Source: JAVMKJ01 sp031732875
GTDB taxonomy: Bacteria; Pseudomonadota; Gammaproteobacteria; Competibacterales; Competibacteraceae
Direction of reading: 5' to 3'
Assembly: GCA_031732875.1 (NCBI GenBank)
Contig: JAVMKL010000089.1
Location: 1-6,122, forward strand
Length of the DNA: 6,122 nt
Part shown: in pieces, positions 1-5,665 of the stretch
Numbering within the stretch: position 1 is the stretch's first letter
How the letters are laid out: every line of letters starts with the position of its first letter
Notes under the pieces: model-generated
What the model was told of the DNA's origin: nothing
Seen by the model: only the letters and a program-made list of their open reading frames with translations
Database searches by the model: none
Program-made: the position numbers and the translations under genes

Positions 1-483
1 TGGTCTAGACTTTTGCAATGTGCAAGCGTTGCAAGGCCGCGCGATGACCACCGCCTTAGGTGTCGACGCGATGGTTTTTCAAGTGCCCGCCAAAGAGGGT
101 TTTCAGGCGAAACATGGCCGTTTCCGCCAGGCTGCGTCGGTGGTAGCCACCGTGTTGTTTCCAGGCTTTGCGTCCGTGTTGTTGGATGAAGTCCAGGATC
201 GTGGTGCGCGGATGCGGCGGACCATCGGCGAGCGGCGGCCAGGTCACGGCTTCGGTGCGGGGTGGAATCAAGGGCGTGGGGCCCGACACTCCAGCACGGC
301 GTGATGGCAGGCTTGGGTATCGTAAGCCCCGTCGGCGGCCACGGCCGCGACCGGTTCCTCGGAGGGCAGTTGACCGAGCAGATCCGGCAACACCTTGGCA
401 TCCCCCGCGAACGCCGCCGTCAGTTCGGCCGCGATCACCTCGTGATTTTCAGCGTTCTTCTGAAATCGACGACTTTCCCAGCC
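1..483 (-). pseudogene. Decayed IS5-type DDE transposase remnant, truncated and frameshifted
   Basis: This is the C-terminal half of an IS4/IS5-superfamily transposase, which would have cut and joined insertion-sequence ends. Reading leftward, the frame from about 483 to 268 encodes AAELTAAFAGDAKVLPDLL and then VAADGAYDTQACHHAV, which carries the second catalytic Asp (DGAY). The reading then needs a one-base shift near 275-285, in a GGGGCCCC-like run, to continue as TPLIPPRTEAV. Further on lies YHRRSLAETAMFRLK, a perfect Y-(2)-R-(3)-E-(6)-K signature with the catalytic Glu. A TAA at 56-58 ends this frame just after HLKNHRVDT, but transposase-like residues (AVVIARPCNA) follow in another frame up to the window edge, so a second frame break is likely near 57-60. 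The N-terminal part with the first catalytic Asp is absent: a stop lies a few codons upstream of the TTG at 492, and the protein stops resembling the family near 470. It is almost certainly inactive. The IS5 (IS903-like) assignment is from memory of motifs. Terminal inverted repeats were not identified. Confidence 0.82.
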
Positions 484-634
484 GGTAGCCAAGCTCGCTC
501 TTTACTTTTCGCCGCACGGTCCCCGGCTTCCGGTTGCGTATTCCACGCAAATTGGACGGCCGTTCCATGGCAAGCGAGACGGTAGTTCCACGGCAAAGTG
601 GACAGTTGGAGCGACGCGACGCGCAGGGTCGGAA

Positions 635-3040
635 CTATTTACTCTTGGGTGATTGTCCCCCCCCACCATGAAACCCGCCGCCGCCACCCTTGCTGCTGCT
701 GGGTGATTGTCCCCCCCCACCATGAAACCCGCCGCCGCCACCCTTGCTGCTGCTGGGTGATTGTCCCCCCCCACCATGAAACCCGCCGCCGCCACCCCTG
801 TTGCTGCTGAAACCACTCCGGCCAGTCTGCTGCCCGTACGGTGTTTTTTCGATCCCTCGAGCACGGGCGTGGTAATGATCCGACTCAGTCGGCCTGACAC
901 GTTGCTTGGCGCGGGCTTCCCGAGCACCGACTGAAGACGGTTGGCGGGCAAGGGTGCCGGCGCGTCCGCCTGCGGAGGTCGCCTGATGGTGTTGCAGGGA
1001 CGGCGCCTGGCGCAGCGACTGCCGCTGTTCAAATCGCCCTGGCGCACCGCTGGCACGTGAGAGTGGTGCGGCTGGGCTGCTCCGCGACCCGCCGGTGAGC
1101 ATCCGCTGGTTCTGCATGCCGTCGATGCGCGCCCGCTGGCTGCCCGCTAACCGCCCGTAGCGCTGGTTGAGCTGATCTCGGCGCGCACTTTCGATCTGCC
1201 GGGACCAGTTCGGGTTCTGGTAGAGGTTGGTGCGGACATCCTGCCGGCTGGCACCCAGGCTCCGAACGCCTTGCCGGCCGAGGTTGAAATTTGGCAGGCT
1301 CGTCTGCCCGGCGTACAGATGTTGGACGTAATCGCGGCTGATACCGATGTTGCGGTTGATGTCGATATAGGTGTTCCCATGCCAGCCACAGCAGCCGCCC
1401 CACCAATTCGAGGTGGCCGCGCCGGCGATAAACCCGAACGTGGCGCCGGCCAGAAAATTCCAGGCGCGATAGCCTGGCACGTAGATGGGCGCATAACCGT
1501 AGGTGACCGGTGCGGGATAGTACACGGCAGGCGCAATATAGGGCCGATAGACATAACCAGTGCCGTAGACGATGGTGCCGCCCGTCACATAGGTTCCGAC
1601 GTAGCCCGACGTGTAACCGCAGTACACCACCGACGGCGTTGCGCCGTACACCCGGACATGGGTGACGTAGTAAAGCGGGCTGCTCGGCGGGATCAGGTAA
1701 ATCTCCGGGGGCACCCAGTCCGCCACCAGGTAGCGGCCGGCCGGCCGGTCGGAGTAGTACCACACCGCCCGGTCGACGGTGTAGTACCGGTTGCGCGCTT
1801 TGATGACCGGTTTATTGGTATTGACGGCGCATTCCAGGGTGGTGCCCGCGATGGGTTCGAACCGAGGCGCGCCGTCGTAGCTGATCTGGATGGCGGCCTG
1901 CCGGGACATGGCGCCAATGACCGGCACCTGGGCTTGAGCCACCGCCTCCCGGGCCTGGAGGGTATCCGGTACAAACGCCAGTATGTGCCCTTTCACCGAA
2001 CTCGGTGGGATCCGGTAGAAGCCCGCCGGCAGCTTGTCGGGCGGGACGTAGGCCCATGGCCCTTCCTCCAGCGAGGGGGTGGTGAACCAGCGTCCGGACA
2101 GCAACACGTAGTATTGCTGGGTTCCCACCACCTCAAAGACATCACGGCCGGTGTTGCTGAGATAGAGCAGGTCGGTGCCTTCCAGCGGCGCGAATTGGGG
2201 CGCGCCGTCGGCGACAATCAATTCCGTCGGGTCAGTCGCCACCACGACCCGGGGGACGACCCCCGCCTTCAGAGTCGCGGGCTGTACCTGAGTCGGCACC
2301 TCGGCCTCGGCGATGTGCCGGGCCGCCCCCACCACTGGCGCGGGCGGGGCCTCCAGCGTCTGCCAGGGGCCCTTGATGTCCGGCGCCGCGAACCACAGGG
2401 CTTCCCCCGTCAAGTAGTATTGGTTGTCGGCGGAGTCGAACAGCAGCACAAAGGGGGTGTTCACCACCCGCTGAACCGGAAAGCCCGCTACCTCACGCAG
2501 GATGGGCTGACCGTCGATGAGCACCAGCACCGCCGGCGAAGTCATGAACAGGATTTTCGGCGGCGTGTTATTGAAGTTGGCGTCGGCCTTGGCTTTCTCT
2601 ACGTCGGCCAGCGCGGCCAGCAACTGATCCAGCGCGATGGTCGGTTTCGGCACGGCGGCAATCTGCTGATCCAGGACGGCGGCGAGCTGGCGTTCCTGTT
2701 CGGGGGACATCTCAGGAAACTTAAGTTTGGAAATCTTGATGTCCTGAAATTCCACCATCCGCCGGGCCGGATCGGTCACAACCCGGCTGTCGCCCCATGC
2801 CACACCGAACACCGGCGCTTTCCAACCGGTCTTTTGCACCGACACCGCAGCGCGGCCGGTGACATGGTCGCCCTGGAACGTCTCCAGTTGCGGCTGATAA
2901 ACCACGATCCTTTCGTCTGGGGTCCGAGTCTCCCAGGGCCATGAATCCGGGGGGGCGGCAATGGCCGCCGCATTAACCAGGATCGCGGCGATCGGGAGCA
3001 ACCAGGTGGCGCGTGATCGCTGACAACATGCGGGTTTCAT
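635..3040 (-). CDS. Large exported repeat protein of the family often labelled 'carbohydrate-binding family V/XII', with Gly-rich tail
   Basis: A conserved proteobacterial exported protein of unknown function, about 801 residues. The ATG at 3040 is preferred because AGAGGTG lies 8 nt upstream; an in-frame GTG at 3049 touches that Shine-Dalgarno. Residues 1-29 form a Sec signal (Arg-containing start, hydrophobic core, AIAA before PPDSW). An N-terminal domain follows to about 170. Three related modules then start near 176, 278 and 389: DGQPILREVAGF, DGAPQFAPLEGT and DGAPRFEPIAGT, each followed by an (V/A)NT element and a YY...(L)WF/W element, and in the first two by GPW. From 453 comes SPLYYVTHVRVYG and a Tyr/Gly-rich stretch (GYTSGYVGTYV, YGTGYVYRPY), then a hydrophobic Gly/Ala segment at 525-543, NWWGGCCGWHGNTYIDINRN near 545, and an Arg/Gln-rich region. 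The tail has three copies of GGGGGFHGGGG. The family label is recalled; no carbohydrate-binding residues are demonstrable. Location is likely periplasm or cell surface. The neighbouring OsmB-like gene is 285 bp upstream. Confidence 0.85.
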   Translation of the reverse strand: MKPACCQRSRATWLLPIAAILVNAAAIAAPPDSWPWETRTPDERIVVYQPQLETFQGDHVTGRAAVSVQKTGWKAPVFGVAWGDSRVVTDPARRMVEFQDIKISKLKFPEMSPEQERQLAAVLDQQIAAVPKPTIALDQLLAALADVEKAKADANFNNTPPKILFMTSPAVLVLIDGQPILREVAGFPVQRVVNTPFVLLFDSADNQYYLTGEALWFAAPDIKGPWQTLEAPPAPVVGAARHIAEAEVPTQVQPATLKAGVVPRVVVATDPTELIVADGAPQFAPLEGTDLLYLSNTGRDVFEVVGTQQYYVLLSGRWFTTPSLEEGPWAYVPPDKLPAGFYRIPPSSVKGHILAFVPDTLQAREAVAQAQVPVIGAMSRQAAIQISYDGAPRFEPIAGTTLECAVNTNKPVIKARNRYYTVDRAVWYYSDRPAGRYLVADWVPPEIYLIPPSSPLYYVTHVRVYGATPSVVYCGYTSGYVGTYVTGGTIVYGTGYVYRPYIAPAVYYPAPVTYGYAPIYVPGYRAWNFLAGATFGFIAGAATSNWWGGCCGWHGNTYIDINRNIGISRDYVQHLYAGQTSLPNFNLGRQGVRSLGASRQDVRTNLYQNPNWSRQIESARRDQLNQRYGRLAGSQRARIDGMQNQRMLTGGSRSSPAAPLSRASGAPGRFEQRQSLRQAPSLQHHQATSAGGRAGTLARQPSSVGAREARAKQRVRPTESDHYHARARGIEKTPYGQQTGRSGFSSNRGGGGGFHGGGGQSPSSSKGGGGGFHGGGGQSPSSSKGGGGGFHGGGGQSPKSK
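647..808 (-). repeat. Three tandem 54-bp minisatellite units inside the 3' end of the large exported-protein gene
   Basis: Units lie at 647-700, 701-754 and 755-808. The first two are identical as read, and the third differs at two bases (CCCCTGTTG in place of CCCTTGCTG on the plus strand). Each unit is 18 codons and encodes the period GGGGGFHGGGGQSPSSSK, so gain or loss of a unit keeps the frame. Each unit contains an eight-base C run on the plus strand (657-664, 711-718, 765-772), which is G8 in the coding strand. A slip in such a run would shift the frame and change the protein's last residues. The near-identity of units points to recent expansion or ongoing homogenisation. Confidence 0.95.
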
Positions 3041-3046
3041 GAGGGT

Positions 3047-3053
3047 CACCTCT
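3047..3053 (-). promoter_or_regulatory. Ribosome binding site deciding the start of the large exported protein
   Basis: The minus strand reads AGAGGTG here. GAGG ends 8 nt before the ATG at 3040-3038, which is ordinary spacing. The alternative GTG at 3049-3047 overlaps this element and would leave no spacer, so the ATG is the better start. Confidence 0.7.
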
Positions 3054-3086
3054 ATCTATCGGTGTGGGCCGCCGGGCCGGGCGCGG

Positions 3087-3110
3087 TTTTTCCGCCCGAA
3101 GGCGATAAAC
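3087..3110 (-). other. Leader hairpin capped by a cUUCGg tetraloop upstream of the large exported protein
   Basis: On the minus strand, CGCC-TTCG-GGCG (plus 3093-3104) forms a four-pair stem closed by the very stable C(UUCG)G tetraloop. It can be extended outward through a G-U pair, a mismatch and three A-U pairs to about 3087-3110. It sits about 50-70 nt before the start codon, inside the proposed leader. There is no U tract, so it is not a classic terminator; it may stabilise the mRNA 5' region or be incidental. Confidence 0.35.
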
Positions 3111-3186
3111 CCCGCGTCCGTTCCTGTTTTTTCGGTGCTCGCGAACGCCGTTCGGATGCGGCAGCCTCGCGAGCGATCGGGAAGAC

Positions 3187-3214
3187 GTTATCAACTCAGA
3201 CGCTTCCAGGTCAA
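3187..3214 (-). promoter_or_regulatory. Candidate sigma70-type promoter for the large exported protein
   Basis: The minus strand shows TTGACC (3214-3209, five of six matches to TTGACA), a 16-bp spacer, and GATAAC (3192-3187, four of six matches to TATAAT). It is the best -35/-10 pair I found in the gap 3041-3325 and would give a leader of about 140 nt before the ATG at 3040. It is a consensus match by eye only, and degenerate matches arise by chance. Confidence 0.4.
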
Positions 3215-3325
3215 AACCTCAACTTGAGAGGCTGGCACCGGCTTTGGCGCAACGGGACGGCACGGTGGTGCTTGCCGATCAAGGCAGTGCGGGCAGCTCG
3301 ACTAATTTAGGTACGGTCATTCTAA

Positions 3326-3553
3326 TCACCGGTAACGATTGCGACCGACAATGTTGCCGACCACCGCTCCAGTCGCGCCACCGATCGCGGCGCCAGCCCC
3401 AACGCTGCCGCCGCTCAAACCACCGATGGCCGCGCCACCGACCGCGCCGATGGCCGCGCCGCTCAGCGTGCTTTGCTCGACGGGCGTCATGTTGGCACAG
3501 CCAACGCTGAAGGCAAGGGCCGAGGCCACTATCAGATAACCGATCTTGTTCAT
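3326..3553 (-). CDS. OsmB-like glycine-zipper lipoprotein
   Basis: A 75-residue small lipoprotein. Residues 1-18 form a lipoprotein signal (Lys at 3, hydrophobic core) ending FSVGC, so Cys19 is the likely lipidated residue; the -3 position is Ser rather than the usual Leu, which makes the lipobox slightly atypical. Residues 32-70 are a regular Gly/Ala zipper (GAAIGAVGGAAIGG, then GAGAAIGGATGAVVG) that probably packs as two membrane-associated helices, followed by a basic end, GRNRYR. Length and layout match the OsmB/YMGG glycine-zipper lipoproteins, of which E. coli OsmB (about 72 residues) is osmotically induced. The start is supported by GAGGG a few bases before the ATG at 3553. It is likely anchored in an envelope membrane. 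Osmotic or stress induction is known for OsmB, not shown here. It could equally be another short glycine-zipper lipoprotein such as an SlyB-type fragment, but the size favours OsmB. Confidence 0.8.
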   Translation of the reverse strand: MNKIGYLIVASALAFSVGCANMTPVEQSTLSGAAIGAVGGAAIGGLSGGSVGAGAAIGGATGAVVGNIVGRNRYR

Positions 3554-3661
3554 GGGATTACCCTCTCATTTTAGCCTGGGACGGGCTGACTTCAGCGGAT
3601 TAGGTTAGGCGCTGGCCTCGGCTCGACCCAATGGAGCCAGGACAATACGAATTCTGTTGGC

Positions 3662-3681
3662 GCCCACTGGTTGGAGTGGGC
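3662..3681. other. Inverted repeat with 7-bp arms between the OsmB-like and EipA-like genes
   Basis: GCCCACT (3662-3668) and AGTGGGC (3675-3681) are perfect arms around a six-base GGTTGG loop. A second perfect inverted repeat, TCCCTG-GTTCG-CAGGGA, follows at 3695-3711. Both lie downstream of the EipA-like stop and upstream of the OsmB-like start. Neither has a U tract on the minus strand, so they may be factor-dependent termination or processing structures, or protein-binding sites. Confidence 0.35.
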
Positions 3682-3817
3682 CTGATAGCGCGCGTCCCTG
3701 GTTCGCAGGGATCGACCACAGAATTTTTCGCATAAAATAGGTTCCTTCTTCGAATCCGAGGTCGTCCAGTACGGTGAAATCACCCTCTTTTGGTGGGAGC
3801 GAAAGCGGGAAGATAGC

Positions 3818-4267
3818 CTATTTCCCCATGGTGACCTTGACGCCGCTTACGCTCATGTTGAATTGCAGGCCCTGAGTTCGGGATTCCAGGCGCATGATTA
3901 CGCCATTCTCGTTCTGCATTTCCAGACCGCCCCCGCCTCCACCCAGGGCGATGCTGGCATTCAATACGGTGTAGGTGCCGGGGAATTGCGAAAGCCTCCT
4001 CATATCGTAAACTTCCCCTACCGCGCTCGCCTTGGACGCCCCGATATTGGCGCCAACGCTCAACCCGCTGAGCTTGAAATCGTATCTTTTGCCGTGGAAA
4101 GTTAATGTGCCGTCACCAGTGCTGCCGCCCAAAATGAATCCAAACTGGGTTTCGTCGATCATCACGGTTCCGGACGGCTTTTTGGCCGTTGCGGCCAGCA
4201 CCAGCCCATCGATCAACAGGGCTGCGACCAAGATGAATGCGCTAGTGGTTTTATGAGGGTTCAGCAT
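3818..4267 (-). CDS. Exported protein resembling EipA/DUF1134
   Basis: A 149-residue predicted periplasmic protein. Residues 1-28 look like a Sec signal (Lys6, hydrophobic core, ATA before KKPSG). The mature part is rich in short beta strands and glycine: FGFILGGSTGDGTL at 42-55, YDFKLSGLSVGANIG at 62-76, GEVYDMRRLSQFPGTY at 84-99, an unusual run of seven glycines at 109-115 (ALGGGGGGLEMQ, counting the preceding pair), and NGVIMRLESRTQGLQFNM at 121-138. The order 'gly-rich strand, GxG-like loop, VY-(D/N)-(L/M) with FPG, then strand and GL-(Q/R)-(F/L)' parallels the EipA (DUF1134) beta-barrel family, whose Brucella member supports envelope integrity. The parallel is by eye, and the protein is shorter than EipA, so I leave the symbol blank. 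AGGAG lies 7 nt before the ATG at 4267. The gap to the downstream OsmB-like gene is 264 bp, so it is probably not translationally coupled. Confidence 0.72.
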   Translation of the reverse strand: MLNPHKTTSAFILVAALLIDGLVLAATAKKPSGTVMIDETQFGFILGGSTGDGTLTFHGKRYDFKLSGLSVGANIGASKASAVGEVYDMRRLSQFPGTYTVLNASIALGGGGGGLEMQNENGVIMRLESRTQGLQFNMSVSGVKVTMGK

Positions 4268-4371
4268 AAGGAGTCTCCTGGATGTTTGGGGCTGAGGCGC
4301 AGATCAGCCTGCCCGTGAGAACGCGATATTGCGTCGCCTGCCTCCTATGGATGCCGCCAGCCTACGCTGAG

Positions 4372-4388
4372 CGAACGGCGACCGTTCG
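4372..4388. other. Small perfect hairpin between the regulatory-like and EipA-like genes
   Basis: CGAACGG (4372-4378) and CCGTTCG (4382-4388) pair perfectly around a CGA loop. It lies about 130 nt after the stop of the gene at 4519-4998 and about 105 nt before the EipA-like start. No U tract follows on the minus strand. The rest of the 4268-4518 gap shows no gene that I can support. Confidence 0.3.
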
Positions 4389-4518
4389 GATGCGCGCGAT
4401 CGGCGGGGTGGAGATGGGATGGCTCCGGACTAGGGCCCGCCAGCATCACCCGATACCGGCGGTGCTCGCCCCTCTCAGGCGTCTTGTACCCGACAGGGGC
4501 TATCCCGCGTTACCTACT

Positions 4519-4998
4519 TCAGGAAATGTCTTGAGGCCAGCGATACACCACCTCGGTCGGGTGGCCGTTGGTGCTGGCCGGCAGGTTCAGGGTCCTGACC
4601 AGCGACTTGCCATCCACGTCGGCTCGAACGGTGTAGCGACCCGCCGGTAGATCGACCAGCAGGATCGGGTCGGATACGGTATTCAGCACCGTATTTCCCT
4701 TCGCGTCCTGGATTTTCACGTCGACGTCGGCCACATAATCACCGCTGCGGTCGGCAAAGGTGATCATGAGATCGTAGTGCCCGGCCGCGGCTTTCATGGC
4801 GGCGGCTTCCGGTTTGCCGATTCCGCCCGTGACAAAGGTAATACCGTTCTGGGTTTGAGCGGCTGGCGCTGAATGGGCCGATGGCCAATCTTCGTTACCC
4901 GGTCCCTGGTCGTTAAACGAATCCGCCAGGGCGGGGGTGATGCCATACAGGCCGATGATGGCGGCCAAGGCCGCCGAGACTGTGATTGGAGTTTTCAT
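4519..4998 (-). CDS. Exported protein with a carboxypeptidase-regulatory-like domain
   Basis: A 159-residue predicted periplasmic protein. Residues 1-25 are a clear Sec signal (Lys2, hydrophobic AALAAIIGLYGI, cleavage after PALA before DSFND). A low-complexity linker runs to about 50. Residues 51-157 form a compact beta-sandwich pattern: NGITFVTGGIGKPEAAAM, then YDLMITFADRSGDYVADVDVKI, DAKGNTVLNTVSD, PILLVDLPAGRYTVRAD and SLVRTLNLP, ending VVYRWPQD. The 'V-x-I-x-D-x-x-G-N...LPAGRYTV' pattern is typical of carboxypeptidase-regulatory-like and transthyretin-like folds, which bind or scaffold and lack catalysis. I recall similar short proteobacterial proteins with the 'NGI-x-(F/Y)-V-(S/T)-GG' opening, function unknown. 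GGAGG lies 7 nt before the ATG at 4998, a strong Shine-Dalgarno. The leader contains the tandem palindromes at 5041-5093. The partner and role are unknown. Confidence 0.8.
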   Translation of the reverse strand: MKTPITVSAALAAIIGLYGITPALADSFNDQGPGNEDWPSAHSAPAAQTQNGITFVTGGIGKPEAAAMKAAAGHYDLMITFADRSGDYVADVDVKIQDAKGNTVLNTVSDPILLVDLPAGRYTVRADVDGKSLVRTLNLPASTNGHPTEVVYRWPQDIS

Positions 4999-5040
4999 GG
5001 AATTTCCTCCACACCGTTACCGTTTCGGATTCTCCATCCC

Positions 5041-5062
5041 GGTTCGTCCAGTTTACCGAACC
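5041..5062. repeat. Hairpin abutting the large palindrome
   Basis: GGTTCG (5041-5046) and CGAACC (5057-5062) are perfect 6-bp arms around a 10-base spacer. The right arm ends immediately before the 13-bp-arm inverted repeat, so the two make a tandem structured block in the gap between the regulatory-like gene and the WXXGXW gene. Confidence 0.5.
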
Positions 5063-5093
5063 TCAAATACCTAGCTTCACGCTAGGTATTTGA
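5063..5093. repeat. Perfect 13-bp-arm inverted repeat (candidate REP-like element, terminator or operator)
   Basis: TCAAATACCTAGC (5063-5075) and GCTAGGTATTTGA (5081-5093) are exact reverse complements with the five-base spacer TTCAC. It is AT-rich compared with the surroundings. It lies 48 nt after the stop of the WXXGXW gene at 5141 and 65 nt before the start of the gene at 4998. It could end transcription of the former, although no U tract follows on the minus strand. It could also be a repetitive extragenic palindrome or a regulator's binding site. Only one copy is in this window, so dispersal cannot be judged. Confidence 0.75.
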
Positions 5094-5140
5094 CCCCGCC
5101 AGCGAGACAGTAGTTCGTAGCGTGGGGATGAGATCGATTT

Positions 5141-5536
5141 TCATCTCCAGTATCCCTTTTTCCAAAGCCAACCGTCGGTGGTGGCGACCCACTGGCCGGG
5201 CACCCACTCCGTCATGGCGTACGGGCGCGCTTCCCAGTAACCTGGTTGCCAAACCCAGTCGTCATCACGCCAAGTCCAGTAACCTGGCATCCAAACATGC
5301 TGCGGCGATGGGGCGACCGTGACGATCTCCGCGCGCAGGGGCGGCGGCTCGGTGCGCACCGTCGGTCCATGCACGACGACATGCTCGCGTTGTATCACCA
5401 TCTCCTCCTGCTGGACCGTCGTCGAAGGTCGTCTGGCGGGCGCGGGCTGCGAGAGCGCCTCGAACGACGCGCCGCCGGCCAACAGCAGACCCAGCAACGC
5501 CCCGAGGGTCGAGCCGTTACGATTAGATTGACGCAT
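5141..5536 (-). CDS. WXXGXW-repeat exported protein, four repeats, lipobox cysteine replaced by glycine
   Basis: A 131-residue envelope protein. Residues 1-29 form an export signal with two Arg near the start and a hydrophobic core LGALLGLLLAGG; cleavage after ALS is plausible. A Pro-rich and charged linker follows to about 78. Four WXXGXW motifs come next: WMPGYW at 82-87, WQPGYW at 96-101, WVPGQW at 111-116 and WKKGYW at 125-130, the last almost at the C terminus. The repeat defines a Trp-rich family of exported proteins of unknown biochemical role. It is a paralogue of the next gene upstream: both have LLLAG at residues 17-21, xFExxSQP soon after, and SPQHVW(M/V)PGYWT...WVWQPG(Y/H)WE. At residue 22 the paralogue has Cys and this protein has Gly, so it is probably released into the periplasm instead of lipid-anchored. 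GGGAGG lies 6 nt before the ATG at 5536, and the aligned signal cores support this start. Confidence 0.85.
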   Translation of the reverse strand: MRQSNRNGSTLGALLGLLLAGGASFEALSQPAPARRPSTTVQQEEMVIQREHVVVHGPTVRTEPPPLRAEIVTVAPSPQHVWMPGYWTWRDDDWVWQPGYWEARPYAMTEWVPGQWVATTDGWLWKKGYWR

Positions 5537-5590
5537 GATATTCCTCCCGTCTCGAAAGACTTACAGGTTGGGCTGGCGCCCCGCCCGTCG

Positions 5591-5609
5591 CCGCCCCGAT
5601 TCGGGGCGG
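5591..5609 (-). terminator. GC-rich hairpin between the two WXXGXW genes, possible terminator
   Basis: CCGCCCCGA (5591-5599) and TCGGGGCGG (5601-5609) are perfect complements separated by one base, so the real stem is about seven pairs with a five-base loop. It lies about 56 nt after the stop of the upstream WXXGXW gene, in the 129-bp gap before the next one. No U run follows, so any termination would be weak or factor-dependent. Confidence 0.4.
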
Positions 5610-5665
5610 TCGATCCGCGGTGGCGTCGAAGAATTTCCGCCGACCCCACGGATATCCGCCTGCGG

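Noticed and set aside
268..289. Programmed frameshifting in the transposase
   Set aside because: The break lies between the second Asp and the Glu motifs, not at an early ORFA/ORFB junction, and there is a further break and a missing N terminus. Decay explains it better.
502..1056. Minus-strand frame of 184 codons and a plus-strand frame at 598-810, both with threefold repeated peptides
   Set aside because: They are other readings of the same 54-bp minisatellite. The repeats are explained by the real gene, and the products have no signal or domain.
1271..2944. Open frame of 557 codons on the plus strand opposite the large exported-protein gene
   Set aside because: It lies wholly antisense to a gene with a signal peptide, repeated modules and a good ribosome binding site. 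Its translation is Arg/Gly/His-rich with no recognisable domain, as expected for the shadow of a GC-rich gene.
3695..3711. Possible tRNA T-arm (stem around GGTTCGC)
   Set aside because: The loop does not match the T-loop consensus, and no acceptor, D or anticodon arms can be placed around it.
3592..3783. Minus-strand frame of 63 codons between the OsmB-like and EipA-like genes
   Set aside because: No convincing ribosome binding site, no recognisable domain, and its codons run through two hairpins. It is more likely untranslated.
4282..4650. Plus-strand frame of 122 codons spanning the gap and the end of the regulatory-like gene
   Set aside because: It overlaps the 3' end of a well supported gene on the other strand, and its composition is that of a shadow frame.
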